A DNA stretch of 64,000 nucleotides from CAVQOB01 sp963714325 (GCA_963714325.1 CAVQOB010000011.1:39747-103746), one strand, 5' to 3'. Counted from the stretch's first letter, positions 1 through 8,742 are shown. The notes: a model not told the origin generated them from the letters alone. Program-made: numbers and translations.

Positions 1-11
1 TGGAGGCGGAC

Positions 12-149
12 ATGGCTAAAGGCCAAACACGATCGAATCGCGAAGTCAGGAAGCCGAAGCAGGAGAAAGTCAAAGTCAGCGCGGCGGCAGCCTCCGTTCC
101 CGCGACGTTTGCCAAATCCGGCAAGCCCGGACAAAAGGGCAAGAAGTAA
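12..149 (+). CDS. Small basic conserved-type protein (45 aa)
   Basis: Too short for most gene callers, but it has an ATG at 12 behind a good ribosome-binding site (tggagg, 1-6) and ends at TAA 147-149. The protein is lysine-rich (about a quarter K/R) with a PKQEKVKV core and a GQKGKK tail. It has no signal peptide or membrane segment, so it should be cytosolic and may bind nucleic acid. From memory, very similar short proteins occur in many Rhizobiales annotated only as hypothetical. No function is assigned. The upstream context is cut off by the window edge. Confidence 0.6.
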   Translation: MAKGQTRSNREVRKPKQEKVKVSAAAASVPATFAKSGKPGQKGKK

Positions 150-170
150 CGTCCCTCGAGCGTTGCCTGG

Positions 171-377
171 TCAATCTTCAAGCATGTTGAGCGCCGCTTT
201 GCGCTCGGCATGCTTGAGGCGCAGGAACAGCTTACGGGCGTTCTTGATATCGGGCTCAGTGCCGGTCTCGGCCGCCTTGCGCAGCGCCAATGTGGTGGGA
301 TGATCGGCGCCGACAATGAAATTCAGCGCTTTTGCCAGCTTGGCCATCGCTCCCGCATCAATTTTTCCTTCGTCCAT
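171..377 (-). CDS. Small hypothetical protein (68 aa)
   Basis: The frame is open from a TTG at 389, but the ATG at 377 follows a GGGGAA ribosome-binding site at good spacing and is preferred. The product is alpha-helical, mixed-charge and soluble, with a KAAETGTEPDIKNARK centre and a leucine/lysine-rich C-terminus. No recognised domain. It converges with the 45-aa gene upstream and diverges from pgi. The gap 378-574 shows nothing beyond probable promoter sequence. Confidence 0.55.
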   Translation of the reverse strand: MDEGKIDAGAMAKLAKALNFIVGADHPTTLALRKAAETGTEPDIKNARKLFLRLKHAERKAALNMLED

Positions 378-574
378 CGCTTCCCCCAACTGTCATGCAT
401 GCCCTGCGAACTCCGAACGCTTGCCCACCATGGCACGATCAGCCGCGGATCGTAACGACGATTCAAGCCTGGGATTTGGCACCGGCCCGACCATTGTGTA
501 CCACTGCCGCCAAAGACTTGGCGCGGCAACCATGCTCGCGTAGGCAAGGACACAGGGACGGGGACTGATTCGCA

Positions 575-1975
575 ATGGCGGGGACCAAGACAGCGCGTTC
601 GCAGAGCAAACCACGGGGGTCGGTAAAACAGCCGAAGCCCGCGACTGCCCCCTATGTGCAATCGCTCGCCGGATGCTTCGCTGGCGCCATCGGCGTGCAC
701 GGCATCGGCTCGAAAACACTCGCCGATGCACTCACGCGCCTCGACGCGCCGCTGCTGCGCCTCAAGGCCGACTATCACAACAACACGCTTCCCCTGCTGC
801 GCATCGCCGAGGACGAAGCCGACATCATCGCCGCCGAAGCGGCCCTCGCCAAACTCTCCAGTGGCGCCAAGACGATCATCTTTTTCGGCACCGGCGGCTC
901 GAGCCTCGGCGGCCAAACGCTCGCGCAACTGGCGGGATGGAACATTCCCGGCAGCGCCAGCGAAGGGCAGAAGTCGCGCCCCCGCACCCGCTTCTATGAC
1001 AACCTCGACGCAGAAACTCTGGCGGGCGCGCTCGCGACACTCGATCTGGCCAAAACGCGCTTCGTCGTCACCTCGAAATCCGGCAACACCGTCGAGACAC
1101 TGGTGCAGGCGATCGCCGCCCTGTCAGCCGTCACCGCCGCCGGCCTCAGCGATCGCATTCCCCACCTGTTCCTCGGGCTGACCGAACCGCCAGTGAAGGG
1201 TACGACGAACGGCCTGCGCGAACTCTTCGCCGGCCACCGCATTCCAATCCTCGACCATCACACCGGCATCGGCGGCCGCTACTCCGTCTTGACCAACGTC
1301 GGTCTGCTGCCGGCACTCGCCCGCGGCCTCGACGTCCGCGCTGTCCGCGCTGGCGCCCGCCATGTCGTCGACGCGATGCTGGCAGCCCCCACCGCCGCTG
1401 CCTGCGTTCCAGCCAGCAGCGCCGCCGTCGCCTTTGCCCTGCACGAAAGCAAGGGCGTGACCACGCATGTCATGATGCCCTACGCCGACCGGCTCGGCCG
1501 CTTCGCGCATTGGTTCGTGCAGTTGTGGGCGGAAAGCCTCGGCAAGGATGGCAAAGGCACCAGCCCGATCGCCTGCTTGGGCCCGCTCGACCAGCACAGC
1601 CAATTGCAACTCTTCATGGATGGCCCGCACGAGCACCTGATCACCATCCTGCGCCTGCCGACCGCCGCGACCGGTTCCAAGATCGACGCCGCCATGGCCA
1701 AAAAGGCCGGCATTGGCTTCATGGCCAAGCGCACCGTCGGCGATTTGGTCGCCGCCCAAGCCGATGCGGTCGCCGCCGCACTGGCGAAGGCCGGACGCCC
1801 CGTGCGCACGATCGATGTTCCCCGGCTCGATGCCTTCGCCATGGGCGCGCTGCTCATGCATTTCATGCTCGAAACGATTTTCGTCGCGCGGTTGCTCGCG
1901 ATCGATCCGTTCGACCAACCGGCCGTCGAACTCGCCAAAGTGCTGGCGCGCGATGCGCTGGCGGTCAAACGTTGA
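575..1975 (+). CDS. pgi: Glucose-6-phosphate isomerase
   Basis: Interconverts glucose 6-phosphate and fructose 6-phosphate in the cytosol. The 466-aa protein has the two SIS sugar-phosphate folds: a GTGGSSLGGQ loop near residue 105 and the signature VVTSKSGNTVETL near residue 165. It is shorter than the roughly 550-aa enteric enzyme, consistent with the compact form of some alphaproteobacteria. The N-terminal 25 residues are basic and poorly conserved, so the true start could be slightly downstream, although the ATG at 575 follows a purine-rich stretch. mutL starts 12 bp after the stop, so the two may be cotranscribed. Confidence 0.9.
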   Translation: MAGTKTARSQSKPRGSVKQPKPATAPYVQSLAGCFAGAIGVHGIGSKTLADALTRLDAPLLRLKADYHNNTLPLLRIAEDEADIIAAEAALAKLSSGAKTIIFFGTGGSSLGGQTLAQLAGWNIPGSASEGQKSRPRTRFYDNLDAETLAGALATLDLAKTRFVVTSKSGNTVETLVQAIAALSAVTAAGLSDRIPHLFLGLTEPPVKGTTNGLRELFAGHRIPILDHHTGIGGRYSVLTNVGLLPALARGLDVRAVRAGARHVVDAMLAAPTAAACVPASSAAVAFALHESKGVTTHVMMPYADRLGRFAHWFVQLWAESLGKDGKGTSPIACLGPLDQHSQLQLFMDGPHEHLITILRLPTAATGSKIDAAMAKKAGIGFMAKRTVGDLVAAQADAVAAALAKAGRPVRTIDVPRLDAFAMGALLMHFMLETIFVARLLAIDPFDQPAVELAKVLARDALAVKR

Positions 1976-1987
1976 GCGGAGGCCTCG

Positions 1988-3796
1988 ATGATCATTCGCC
2001 GGCTCAACCCCGAAACCATCAACCGCATCGCCGCCGGTGAGGTCGTCGAGCGGCCAGCGAGCGTCATCAAGGAACTCGTAGAAAACGCCATCGACGCCGG
2101 CGCGACCGAAATCGAAATCGTTGCCGCTGGCGGCGGGTTGTCGCTGCTGCGAGTCACCGACAACGGCCGCGGCATGGCGCGAGGCGAACTTCCCCTTGCC
2201 GTCGAACGCCATGCCACATCCAAGCTGGCCGACGATGATCTATTCAACATTCGCAATCTCGGCTTTCGCGGCGAAGCGCTGGCATCGATCGGCTCGATCG
2301 CGCACTTGAGCGTGAAATCACGTCCACCCGCCGAAAAAACCGGCGCCGGCATCGTCGTCGATCGTGGCAAGCGTGGCGCCGTCGAACCAGCCGCCGTCAA
2401 TGCCGGCACCATCATCGAAGTGCGTGAACTCTTCTCGGCGACGCCAGCACGGCTGAAATTCCTGAAGTCGGAGCGCGCCGAGAACCAGGCGATCATCGAC
2501 GTCGTGAAACGGCTCGCGATGGCCAGCCCCGGCGTCGGCTTCGAGGTGGTCACCGGCGACAAGGCCGGATTGCGATTTCCGCGCGTCGCCGAAACGCCGG
2601 TCGGCCACCTCTCGCGCATGGCCCGCATCGCCGGCAAAGAATTTCTCGATGATGCGCTAGCGGTCGACGGCCACCGCGACGGCATCGCCCTTTCAGGTTT
2701 CGCGGCGCTGCCGACCCTCAACCGCAACGACGCCGGCGGGCAATATCTTTTCGTCAACGGCCGTCCGGTCCGCGACAGGCTGCTGGTCGGCGCCATCCGT
2801 GCCGGCTATGGCGATCTCATCCCGCGCGGTCGCCAGCCCGTTTTCGCGCTGTTCCTGTCGCTCGACCCGCGCGAGGTCGACGTCAACGTCCATCCGGCCA
2901 AGGTCGAGGTGCGCTTTCGCGACACCGCTGGCGTCCGCAGCCTACTGGTCAACGCACTGCGCAACACGCTGGAAGCGGCCGGCCATCGCGCTTCGGCCTT
3001 CGGCGGAACACAAACCATCGCTGTGCTGCAACGCGCGGCTGCAGGTACGCCTGCCAACGCCGTGCCCCCGTCGTCGTCACAAACCTGGCGTCCACAACAG
3101 CCAACCCACGTCACGCCGGGCATGGCCGAGGCCATGCAATCGGCGTTCACCGGCCTCGCGGCGCCAAGCGCCGATGCCCGCGCCGGCGCCGAGCAACCCG
3201 CGCCGTCCCTGCTCGAACGTCCGCTCGGCGCTGCCCGCGCGCAACTGCACGAGACCTACATCGTCGCCCAGACGCACGACAGCGTCATCATCGTCGACCA
3301 GCACGCCGCCCACGAACGCCTCGTCTACGAACGCATGAAGGCGATGCTGGCCAACGGCGGCGTCGCCCGGCAAGGGTTGCTGATCCCGGAAATCATCACG
3401 CTCGACCCCTACGAAGTGGCAGCCCTCGAAGACGCCGCTGCCGAACTCGCCGAACTCGGTCTCGTCATCGAAGCCTTCGGCCACGACGCGATCGCCGTGC
3501 GCGAAGTGCCAGCCTTGATCGGTGCCGGCGACATCAAGGGCCTCGTCGAAGATCTCGCGCGCGACATCGCCGGCGACAAAGGCCGGACCGCGCTCAAGCA
3601 GCGACTCGAAGCGATCTGCTCGACGTTCGCCTGCCACGGCAGCGTGCGCGCCGGCCGCCGGCTCAATGCCGACGAAATGAATGCGCTGCTGCGCGAGATG
3701 GAGGCAACACCGCTCTCCGGCCAATGCAATCATGGCCGCCCCACCTACGTCGCGTTGAAACTTGCCGATATCGAACGCCTGTTTGCACGGCGTTGA
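1988..3796 (+). CDS. mutL: DNA mismatch repair protein MutL
   Basis: MutL couples mismatch recognition by MutS to downstream excision. The 602-aa protein starts with the GHKL ATPase domain: IAAGEVVERPASVIKELVEN near residue 13, the DNGRGM ATP-lid motif near 58, and FRGEAL near 95. A transducer domain follows (DVNVHPAKVEVRF near 298), then a proline/alanine-rich linker (about 340-410) and a C-terminal dimerisation domain. The end carries ACHGSVRAG and GQCNHGRPT, the metal-site-like C-terminal motifs of MutL. Length is normal. The ATG at 1988 follows gcggaggcctcg, a good ribosome-binding site. Confidence 0.95.
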   Translation: MIIRRLNPETINRIAAGEVVERPASVIKELVENAIDAGATEIEIVAAGGGLSLLRVTDNGRGMARGELPLAVERHATSKLADDDLFNIRNLGFRGEALASIGSIAHLSVKSRPPAEKTGAGIVVDRGKRGAVEPAAVNAGTIIEVRELFSATPARLKFLKSERAENQAIIDVVKRLAMASPGVGFEVVTGDKAGLRFPRVAETPVGHLSRMARIAGKEFLDDALAVDGHRDGIALSGFAALPTLNRNDAGGQYLFVNGRPVRDRLLVGAIRAGYGDLIPRGRQPVFALFLSLDPREVDVNVHPAKVEVRFRDTAGVRSLLVNALRNTLEAAGHRASAFGGTQTIAVLQRAAAGTPANAVPPSSSQTWRPQQPTHVTPGMAEAMQSAFTGLAAPSADARAGAEQPAPSLLERPLGAARAQLHETYIVAQTHDSVIIVDQHAAHERLVYERMKAMLANGGVARQGLLIPEIITLDPYEVAALEDAAAELAELGLVIEAFGHDAIAVREVPALIGAGDIKGLVEDLARDIAGDKGRTALKQRLEAICSTFACHGSVRAGRRLNADEMNALLREMEATPLSGQCNHGRPTYVALKLADIERLFARR

Positions 3797-3812
3797 AACC
3801 TCGGAGACAACC

Positions 3813-4118
3813 ATGTCGAGCAAATTGCTGGGCGTCATCGCCGCCGCACTGGTGTTGGCCGTCCTCGCCTTCGGGCTCTGGTATCAGCGCCAGTATCCCC
3901 GCCAGATCCTGCGCACCGGCCTCGTCACCATGGACAGCAAACGGCCGGGCGGCGTGCGCATCACACTGCAAACGCGCGACGTGCAGATCCGCAACACGGT
4001 CTTTCAGGAAGTCGAAATGCCGAACGGGACCTGGATCGATTGCGCTGGCGACTGCCGCCGCGCCGCGCACGAAGCCGGCGACGGCCTTTGGGAGAAGATC
4101 GAAAGGGAGCGGCGGTAG
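3813..4118 (+). CDS. Single-pass membrane hypothetical protein (101 aa)
   Basis: Starts 16 bp after mutL at an ATG preceded by cggagac; an in-frame longer reading from 3762 would overlap mutL and lacks a ribosome-binding site. Residues 5-25 form one hydrophobic helix (LGVIAAALVLAVLAFGLW), so the rest (basic, with a CAGDC pair near residue 78) probably lies in the periplasm. No family recognised. Its position suggests a third gene of a pgi-mutL operon, not a mismatch-repair role. Confidence 0.65.
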   Translation: MSSKLLGVIAAALVLAVLAFGLWYQRQYPRQILRTGLVTMDSKRPGGVRITLQTRDVQIRNTVFQEVEMPNGTWIDCAGDCRRAAHEAGDGLWEKIERERR

Positions 4119-4425
4119 TACCCACACCTAACGTTTGATACCCACGATGTACCCCAAAAAAAGACCGTCGTGGCCGCGGAGGCGGCCACCCAAGCAAACA
4201 TCAGAAACAACAAGTCTACTCGTGTAATTCTGTCCGTTGCAGACCACGGTGCATTGCTTAATAATACAAATCGCGGATCCGTGCTTGGGTGGCCGCCTCC
4301 GCGGCCATGACGGAGACTTTGCGAACGACGGTACCATGCGTTTGACTCGGGGCACTCTCGTCGCCGCCCCTATCGACTTTCGTCCAGTCTTGCGCAGCCG
4401 CAGGCGCAAGAGCGTCACCCGCTGA
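4119..4425. other. Intergenic region with inverted GGCCGC repeat pair
   Basis: No credible gene between the 101-aa membrane protein and the next minus-strand small ORF. The only structure is a pair of near-identical arms (see the repeat entry for 4166-4312). The remainder looks like ordinary noncoding DNA. Confidence 0.5.
4166..4312. repeat. Inverted repeat pair with internal GGCCGC...GCGGCC palindrome
   Basis: Arms 4166-4196 and 4282-4312 are reverse complements over 31 bp with a single mismatch, and each arm is itself palindromic (tggccgcggaggcggcca). A related single copy (one substitution in the core) sits at 38474-38502, between fdhB and fdhA. This is a dispersed REP-like intergenic element. 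It could form a large cruciform or a transcript hairpin separating the convergent genes. Confidence 0.7.
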
Positions 4426-4659
4426 TCAGCGTTGCCGGGGTCCATTCTCGAACAGGCCTTGCACGGCGATCGCATGCGGACATCCCTGCGCCCGCCGCGC
4501 TTCATACCGGCGCATGGCCACGTGACCGTCGCGCAGTGCCGCGATAGTCTGTCGTGTCGTCGTCAAGTAGCGTTCCAAAGCAGTCCCCGATCGTACGCGG
4601 GATGGCGCGGTTGCTCCGGTCGAGAACAGTTTATCAATCGCAGAAATGCGCATGGTCAT
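4426..4659 (-). CDS. Small hypothetical protein (77 aa)
   Basis: The ATG at 4659 (MTMRISAIDKL) has aaggcggc just upstream and is preferred over a longer reading from 4683. The product is soluble, arginine-rich and helical (LERYLTTTRQTIAALRDGH). No recognised domain. It lies head-to-tail with another small minus-strand ORF (4728-4970), and both may be short accessory proteins of one unit. Coding status is moderately supported by composition and the start site only. Confidence 0.4.
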   Translation of the reverse strand: MTMRISAIDKLFSTGATAPSRVRSGTALERYLTTTRQTIAALRDGHVAMRRYEARRAQGCPHAIAVQGLFENGPRQR

Positions 4660-4727
4660 GCCGCCTTGTCGTGAGGGGTTCAAGGGAAGTCGAGACGTGC
4701 ACGCAAACGTCAGTCAAGCATCCGGGG

Positions 4728-4970
4728 TTATCGTCCGGCTTCACGGCGGAGCAGTGCGATCTCTGCGGCGCTGTAGCCGAGGCGCTGCAGGCTCTCGTCG
4801 TCCTGACGCGCCAGATAGGGAGCGACAAGCCGTTCGGCTTTCGCTTCCTGCGCGGCCATCATCGCGGCATGGCCCCGGGAAAAAGCAGCGCGCATCCGGC
4901 TGAACACGGACCGGCGGCCAGCGATCCGGCCAGCTGCAAAACTGCCGGAGAGTTCGTCCAATCGCATCAT
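4728..4970 (-). CDS. Small hypothetical protein (80 aa)
   Basis: Reads MMRLDELSGSF from 4970; a GTG at 5027 would add 19 residues. The C-terminal half (LARQDDESLQRLGYSAAEI) resembles the short 'LxxLxDxxLxxLGxSxxEI' tail seen in small alphaproteobacterial proteins of the DUF1127 kind, but this is a weak similarity and the family is not asserted. Soluble, basic N-terminus. A perfect 15-bp palindrome lies about 130 bp upstream (5099-5113) and may regulate it. Confidence 0.45.
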   Translation of the reverse strand: MMRLDELSGSFAAGRIAGRRSVFSRMRAAFSRGHAAMMAAQEAKAERLVAPYLARQDDESLQRLGYSAAEIALLRREAGR

Positions 4971-5098
4971 CGTTGCACCCTTGATCCAATGGAGTTCAGG
5001 AGCCCATTTGATGCGTTTCCTTGGCACGGCCCGCTTGCTCGCAGGTCTTTATCCGTGACGTTAAGGTAGGCGTCGCCCCCCCTTACCACAACCCCTGA

Positions 5099-5113
5099 TG
5101 CTGCATTGCAGCA
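5099..5113. promoter_or_regulatory. 15-bp palindrome TGCTGCATTGCAGCA, possible PhaR-type site
   Basis: A perfect palindrome around a central T. The same sequence with a central A occurs at 8514-8528. CTGC-N3-GCAG is the known recognition pattern of the PHA regulator PhaR (Paracoccus). That assignment is inference from the motif alone. The surrounding gap 4971-5334 contains no other supported feature. Confidence 0.4.
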
Positions 5114-5334
5114 ATGTTCTCGAAGTATAAAATTTCTGTTATAGTTCAATCTATTCGCAGACTGCCCGCAATGCAGGCACGGGCGCCGCACGCGCCGGCT
5201 GAGGGCGCGAATTTGTTGCTCTCACCGATGGCAAAACGCTGCATATTTGTGCGCTGCACGCTGAATAGCCCAACGCCCGCGCGGCCTGGCGCTGACAGGA
5301 CTCGCAAGCGCCGATGACACCGGCATGCCCGAAC

Positions 5335-6249
5335 TCAGCCGGCAACGCAATTTCTGAGGAACGGCAACAACGCCGCCAGCGTCGCACCGGGATTTTCCTC
5401 GGCCAGAAAATGCCCCGAGAGGATCTCCTGCCCGGAGATGCCCGGCGCCCAGGCCCGCCAGACATCCAGCACATTGGCCGAGCCCTTGCCGATATAATCC
5501 GAGCCCCACAGCGTCAGCGCCGGACAGTTGATGGTGCGCCCGGCCCGCCGATCCGCAAGGTCCAACTGTCGATCGAACGTGGCGCCCGCGCGATAATCCT
5601 CGCACACCGCATGAATACGTTCCGGCGCCAGCAGCGCGCGCTCATAGGCCGCCAATGCGCTCGGATCGAAACATCTGAGCGTCTTGTCCCGCGTCCAGCT
5701 CGCGAGCGTATGGCGCACGTAATACGCGGGTTTCCCAGCGATCAAGGACTCGGGCATCGGATGCGGCTGCGCCAGGAACGCCCAATGATAGGACTTGACG
5801 GCGCTATCGGCGGTCAGCCGCGCCCAGACTTCCGACGTCGGTAGAATGTCGATGGGAATGACGGCCCTAACCGCATCGGCGTGATCGAGCGCCATCCGAT
5901 AGGCGATGCGTGCACCACGATCATGCCCCGCAACCATGAACTGGTCATGCCCCAGCGCATTCATGACGGCGCGCATTTCTGCCGCCATGGCGCGCTTGGA
6001 ATAAGAGACATGCTCCGCATCCCCCTGCGGCGCGTGGCTCGCGCCGTAGCCGCGCATATCCGCCATCACCAGCGTGAATTCGCTCGCTAATGCTGGCGCA
6101 ATTCGATGCCAGCAGACGTGCGTCTGCGGATAACCGTGGATGAGCAGCAACGGCGGGCCGTGGCCGCCGATGCGCGCAAAGATCGATCCGGCCGGACCAG
6201 CGATGTGGCGGCTTTCAAATCCGGGCAAGAGGTCAGGGATTGCGCTCAT
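5335..6249 (-). CDS. Alpha/beta hydrolase, fluoroacetate/haloacetate dehalogenase-like
   Basis: A 304-aa alpha/beta hydrolase. Visible motifs are the oxyanion-hole loop LLLIHGYPQTHVCWHR (near 35), the nucleophile elbow GHDRGAR (Asp near 108) and a C-terminal SGHFLAEENP catalytic His. An aspartate, not serine, nucleophile together with the YHWAF segment (near 155) matches fluoroacetate dehalogenases such as RPA1163, in which His and Trp at this place bind the released halide. The likely reaction is hydrolytic dehalogenation of a haloacetate to glycolate, though epoxide-hydrolase-like activity cannot be excluded. The ATG at 6249 is chosen because AGGAG lies 8 bp upstream; GTG codons at 6258 and 6252 are alternatives. 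Confidence 0.75.
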   Translation of the reverse strand: MSAIPDLLPGFESRHIAGPAGSIFARIGGHGPPLLLIHGYPQTHVCWHRIAPALASEFTLVMADMRGYGASHAPQGDAEHVSYSKRAMAAEMRAVMNALGHDQFMVAGHDRGARIAYRMALDHADAVRAVIPIDILPTSEVWARLTADSAVKSYHWAFLAQPHPMPESLIAGKPAYYVRHTLASWTRDKTLRCFDPSALAAYERALLAPERIHAVCEDYRAGATFDRQLDLADRRAGRTINCPALTLWGSDYIGKGSANVLDVWRAWAPGISGQEILSGHFLAEENPGATLAALLPFLRNCVAG

Positions 6250-6300
6250 CACGGCCACTCCTGGCTTTGGAACCGGCTTGGAGTATGGCTTAGGTGACGC

Positions 6301-6774
6301 TCAGCGCAAGGCGCGGCGGATATAACCAGCAACACTGCTTTCGAGATATTGGGCTTTACACGAAGCACCGACGAACCGTGTCACTTCGCGCCCGTGCCGA
6401 TCAAACAGGACGGCAACGGGGCCGTCGACATCTTGCACCGCGCTCTTCAATCGATAGCTGCCGGGCTTTGCGCTGCCTTCCGCCGACCGATAGATCAACG
6501 GCGCTTTCGACTGCATTGTCGAACTGCGGTAAGCGCGGCCGCCTTCGGCGCGAAACGCCTCGCAAGGCTCGCAATCATCCTTCTCATAGACCACTAAGGT
6601 CGCCGTGTCCGAAATCGGTCCACCCTCGACGTGTTCAGGCGTCTGCAGATGGATAGCCAGCGCCAGCGAGACGCTGACCAGTGAGACGCCGCCCGCAATC
6701 AACAGGATGTGCAATCGATCGACATAGCGATCAATCCACTTTCCCGGTCGCTTGGCTGGCTGTTCGGCTGGCAT
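6301..6774 (-). CDS. Membrane-anchored thioredoxin-fold protein with CxxC
   Basis: 157 aa from the ATG at 6774; a longer open frame to 6885 runs into the inverted repeat and is not used. Residues 15-45 hold one transmembrane helix (LLIAGGVSLVSVSLALAI). A periplasmic thioredoxin-like domain follows with the redox pair CEPC after VVYEKDD (near 70-76). The C-terminus (GPVAVLFDRHGREVTRFVG) fits the thioredoxin beta3-beta4 region. The probable role is thiol-disulfide exchange in the envelope; the substrate is unknown. Confidence 0.6.
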   Translation of the reverse strand: MPAEQPAKRPGKWIDRYVDRLHILLIAGGVSLVSVSLALAIHLQTPEHVEGGPISDTATLVVYEKDDCEPCEAFRAEGGRAYRSSTMQSKAPLIYRSAEGSAKPGSYRLKSAVQDVDGPVAVLFDRHGREVTRFVGASCKAQYLESSVAGYIRRALR

Positions 6775-6900
6775 GTCGATGGAGTCCCTGACTGCCGTAA
6801 AGTCAAAGCCTAGTGTCCCGTTTTCGAAGTTCGCATACAGTCCGCCGCACATCGGAGCTGCGAACTTCGGAAACACAAGGAACACTAGAATTATGAGTTT

Positions 6901-6976
6901 CTAGTGTGGCTTTGGTTCGGAAGTTCCAACTGAAGGGCGCGGCGGATGCCTAGGAACTTCCGAACCGCCACACTAG
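6901..6976. repeat. Inverted repeat, arms CTAGTGTGG...GGAACTTCC type
   Basis: Left arm 6901-6927 and right arm 6953-6976 pair through ctagtgtgg and ggttcggaagttcc, separated by a 25-bp loop. A degenerate third piece (gaacttcggaaacac...cactag, about 6861-6897) adjoins. It sits in the gap 6775-7099, downstream of acuI and upstream of the thioredoxin-like gene, where it could act as a terminator. No other feature is seen in that gap. Confidence 0.6.
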
Positions 6977-7099
6977 CCCTTGAAGGTAAATCCCGCGTTC
7001 ACGCGCCATTCATCCAACGCCAACGGTGCATCCGCAGTCAGCGTATTTCCGCCATTGGTAAGCGGATGCTTAACGGTTGCCCGCTCTTGGCGCGGCCTA

Positions 7100-8098
7100 T
7101 CAGCTGACCGACAGGACCACCCGGCCGCGCACCTTGCCGGCGAGGATGTCGGTGGCCAGCGCCACCACGTCGGCCAGCGGCCGCACGGTCGTCATGGCCT
7201 GGAGTTTAGCCGGGACCATGTCACGCGCGAGCCGCTGCCAGGCAGCCATCCGCAGAGGCTTCGGCGCCATGACGCTATCGATACCCGCCAACGTCACGCC
7301 GCGCAGGATGAACGGGGCGACGGATGCCGGCAGGTCCATGCCCTGCGCCAGGCCGCAGGCCGCAACCGCGCCGCCATACATGGTCTGAGCGATGGTATTG
7401 GCAAGCGTGGTCGAGCCGACGCTGTCGACCGCTGCCGCCCAGCGTTCCCGACCGAGCGGCCGCGCCGTCCCCGAGAGTTCCGTGCGATCGATCACCTCGG
7501 CGGCCCCAAGCGATTTGAGATAGCCGTGCTCTTGGCTGCGCCCGGTTGCAGCGATAACGCGGTAGCCAAGGCCCGACAACAGCGCAATCGCCACCGATCC
7601 AACGCCCCCCGCCGCCCCCGTCACCAACACCGGACCGCGCGCTGGTGCTGCGCCGAGCGCCTCCAACCTCAACACCGCCAACATGGCGGTGTAGCCGGCG
7701 GTCCCAATCGCCATGCTCGCTTCACCCGACAATTCAGCAGGCCGCTGGATGAGCCAATCACCTTTCACGCGGGCGAGGCCGGCATAGCCACCGAAATGGG
7801 TTTCGCCGACGCCCCAGCCATTCAAAATAACCGCGTCCCCGGCTTTGAATTCGGCATGCTCGGACGACACGACTTGGCCGGTAAAATCGATGCCCGGAAT
7901 CATCGGCCAGCGTCGGACAACCGGCGCTTGGCCGGTGATCGCAAGCCCGTCCTTGTAGTTGAGCGTCGAGTGACTGACGCGGACCGTCACATCCCCCGGC
8001 ATCAGATCGGCTTCCGAGAGCTCACTCCAGGCGACCTGCTGCCCCGCGTCACCCTTCGAAATGACCAGCGCCCTGAACTGTCCGGTAAACCGCTCCAT
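7100..8098 (-). CDS. acuI: Acrylyl-CoA reductase (NADPH), MDR family
   Basis: 332 aa of the medium-chain dehydrogenase/reductase superfamily, without zinc ligands. The N-terminal GroES-like domain carries LNYKDGLAITG and the PGIDFTGQV motif (near 68). The Rossmann domain carries the nucleotide loop VTGAAGGVGSVAI (near 160). The overall pattern is that of YhdH/AcuI, which reduces acryloyl-CoA to propionyl-CoA and detoxifies it. A generic quinone-oxidoreductase-like activity is the alternative. Normal length; the gene stands alone. Confidence 0.8.
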   Translation of the reverse strand: MERFTGQFRALVISKGDAGQQVAWSELSEADLMPGDVTVRVSHSTLNYKDGLAITGQAPVVRRWPMIPGIDFTGQVVSSEHAEFKAGDAVILNGWGVGETHFGGYAGLARVKGDWLIQRPAELSGEASMAIGTAGYTAMLAVLRLEALGAAPARGPVLVTGAAGGVGSVAIALLSGLGYRVIAATGRSQEHGYLKSLGAAEVIDRTELSGTARPLGRERWAAAVDSVGSTTLANTIAQTMYGGAVAACGLAQGMDLPASVAPFILRGVTLAGIDSVMAPKPLRMAAWQRLARDMVPAKLQAMTTVRPLADVVALATDILAGKVRGRVVLSVS

Positions 8099-8658
8099 GA
8101 ACCCTCACAACTCCTGCCGATGCCACGTATCGCATCTACGCCGAGGCCTGTCGCCGCGTCGATACCTTTGAACGTCGCGCCCCATGACGCGCCCGGCGCG
8201 TGCCATCCCCGACGCCATTGCCGCCGACGCACGAAACCGATTGCGCGTTATTTCTGCCACAGTTCAGCCAAGCTCAATCAGCGACACCAAAAATCGTAGG
8301 TCGCTTGAAATTCAAAATCATACCACCGCGTTGCTTGCATCGCCTCGATTTTCGCAGCGCTAGTGTCATCAAAACTTACCAATGGCCTGTAATTTTTAAA
8401 GTATAACCGCCGTTTTTCTGTCTTTTATATTATATAAGACGCTGCCAATGCACTGTGTCCGCGCCACGGTTCGCACGATGCACTTTAGAAACACTTCTAG
8501 AGACATGAAGAATTGCTGCAATGCAGCACCGATTTTCCTTGGCAAGCGCGGCAATCGCGTCTTAGCCTTTGGTCTATGCGCCGGTTTGCAGGCGATTAAG
8601 ACGAGGCGCCGCTGTGGTCTTGCTGTGGCGGTCCAGAGTTAAAAATGAGGAGGCACCG
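8099..8658. other. Intergenic region with AT-rich segment and palindrome
   Basis: No credible protein gene. The stretch 8395-8440 is markedly AT-rich (ttttatattatataag), and a perfect TGCTGCAATGCAGCA palindrome lies at 8514-8528, about 130 bp before the 27-codon gene. This looks like a regulated promoter for that microprotein. Confidence 0.4.
8514..8528. promoter_or_regulatory. 15-bp palindrome TGCTGCAATGCAGCA, second copy
   Basis: Identical, apart from the central base, to 5099-5113. Located upstream of the 27-aa gene at 8659. Matches the CTGC-N3-GCAG pattern described for PhaR; the link is inferential. Confidence 0.4.
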
Positions 8659-8742
8659 ATGACAACGACAATGAGGCTGAACGTGCTTGCCGCACTGACG
8701 TCCTTCGCATTCCTCGCTGCAATCATCTTCGGGATGCTCTGA
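8659..8742 (+). CDS. 27-residue single-helix membrane microprotein
   Basis: A 27-codon gene with an ATG at 8659 right behind a strong ribosome-binding site (tgaggaggcacc) and a TGA at 8740-8742. After a short polar start (MTTTMRLN) the product is almost entirely one hydrophobic helix (VLAALTSFAFLAAIIFGML), so it should insert in the inner membrane. Similar microproteins are, from memory, common and unannotated in Rhizobiales. It has its own upstream palindrome and a strong downstream terminator at 8899-8942, which together support a real transcription unit. Function unknown. Confidence 0.65.
   Translation: MTTTMRLNVLAALTSFAFLAAIIFGML

Noticed and set aside
1124..2796. Long minus-strand frames opposite pgi and mutL
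   Set aside because: They straddle two strongly conserved genes and show no motif of their own.
6980..8299. 439-codon plus-strand frame opposite acuI
   Set aside because: Arg/His-rich shadow; acuI on the other strand has clear domain motifs.
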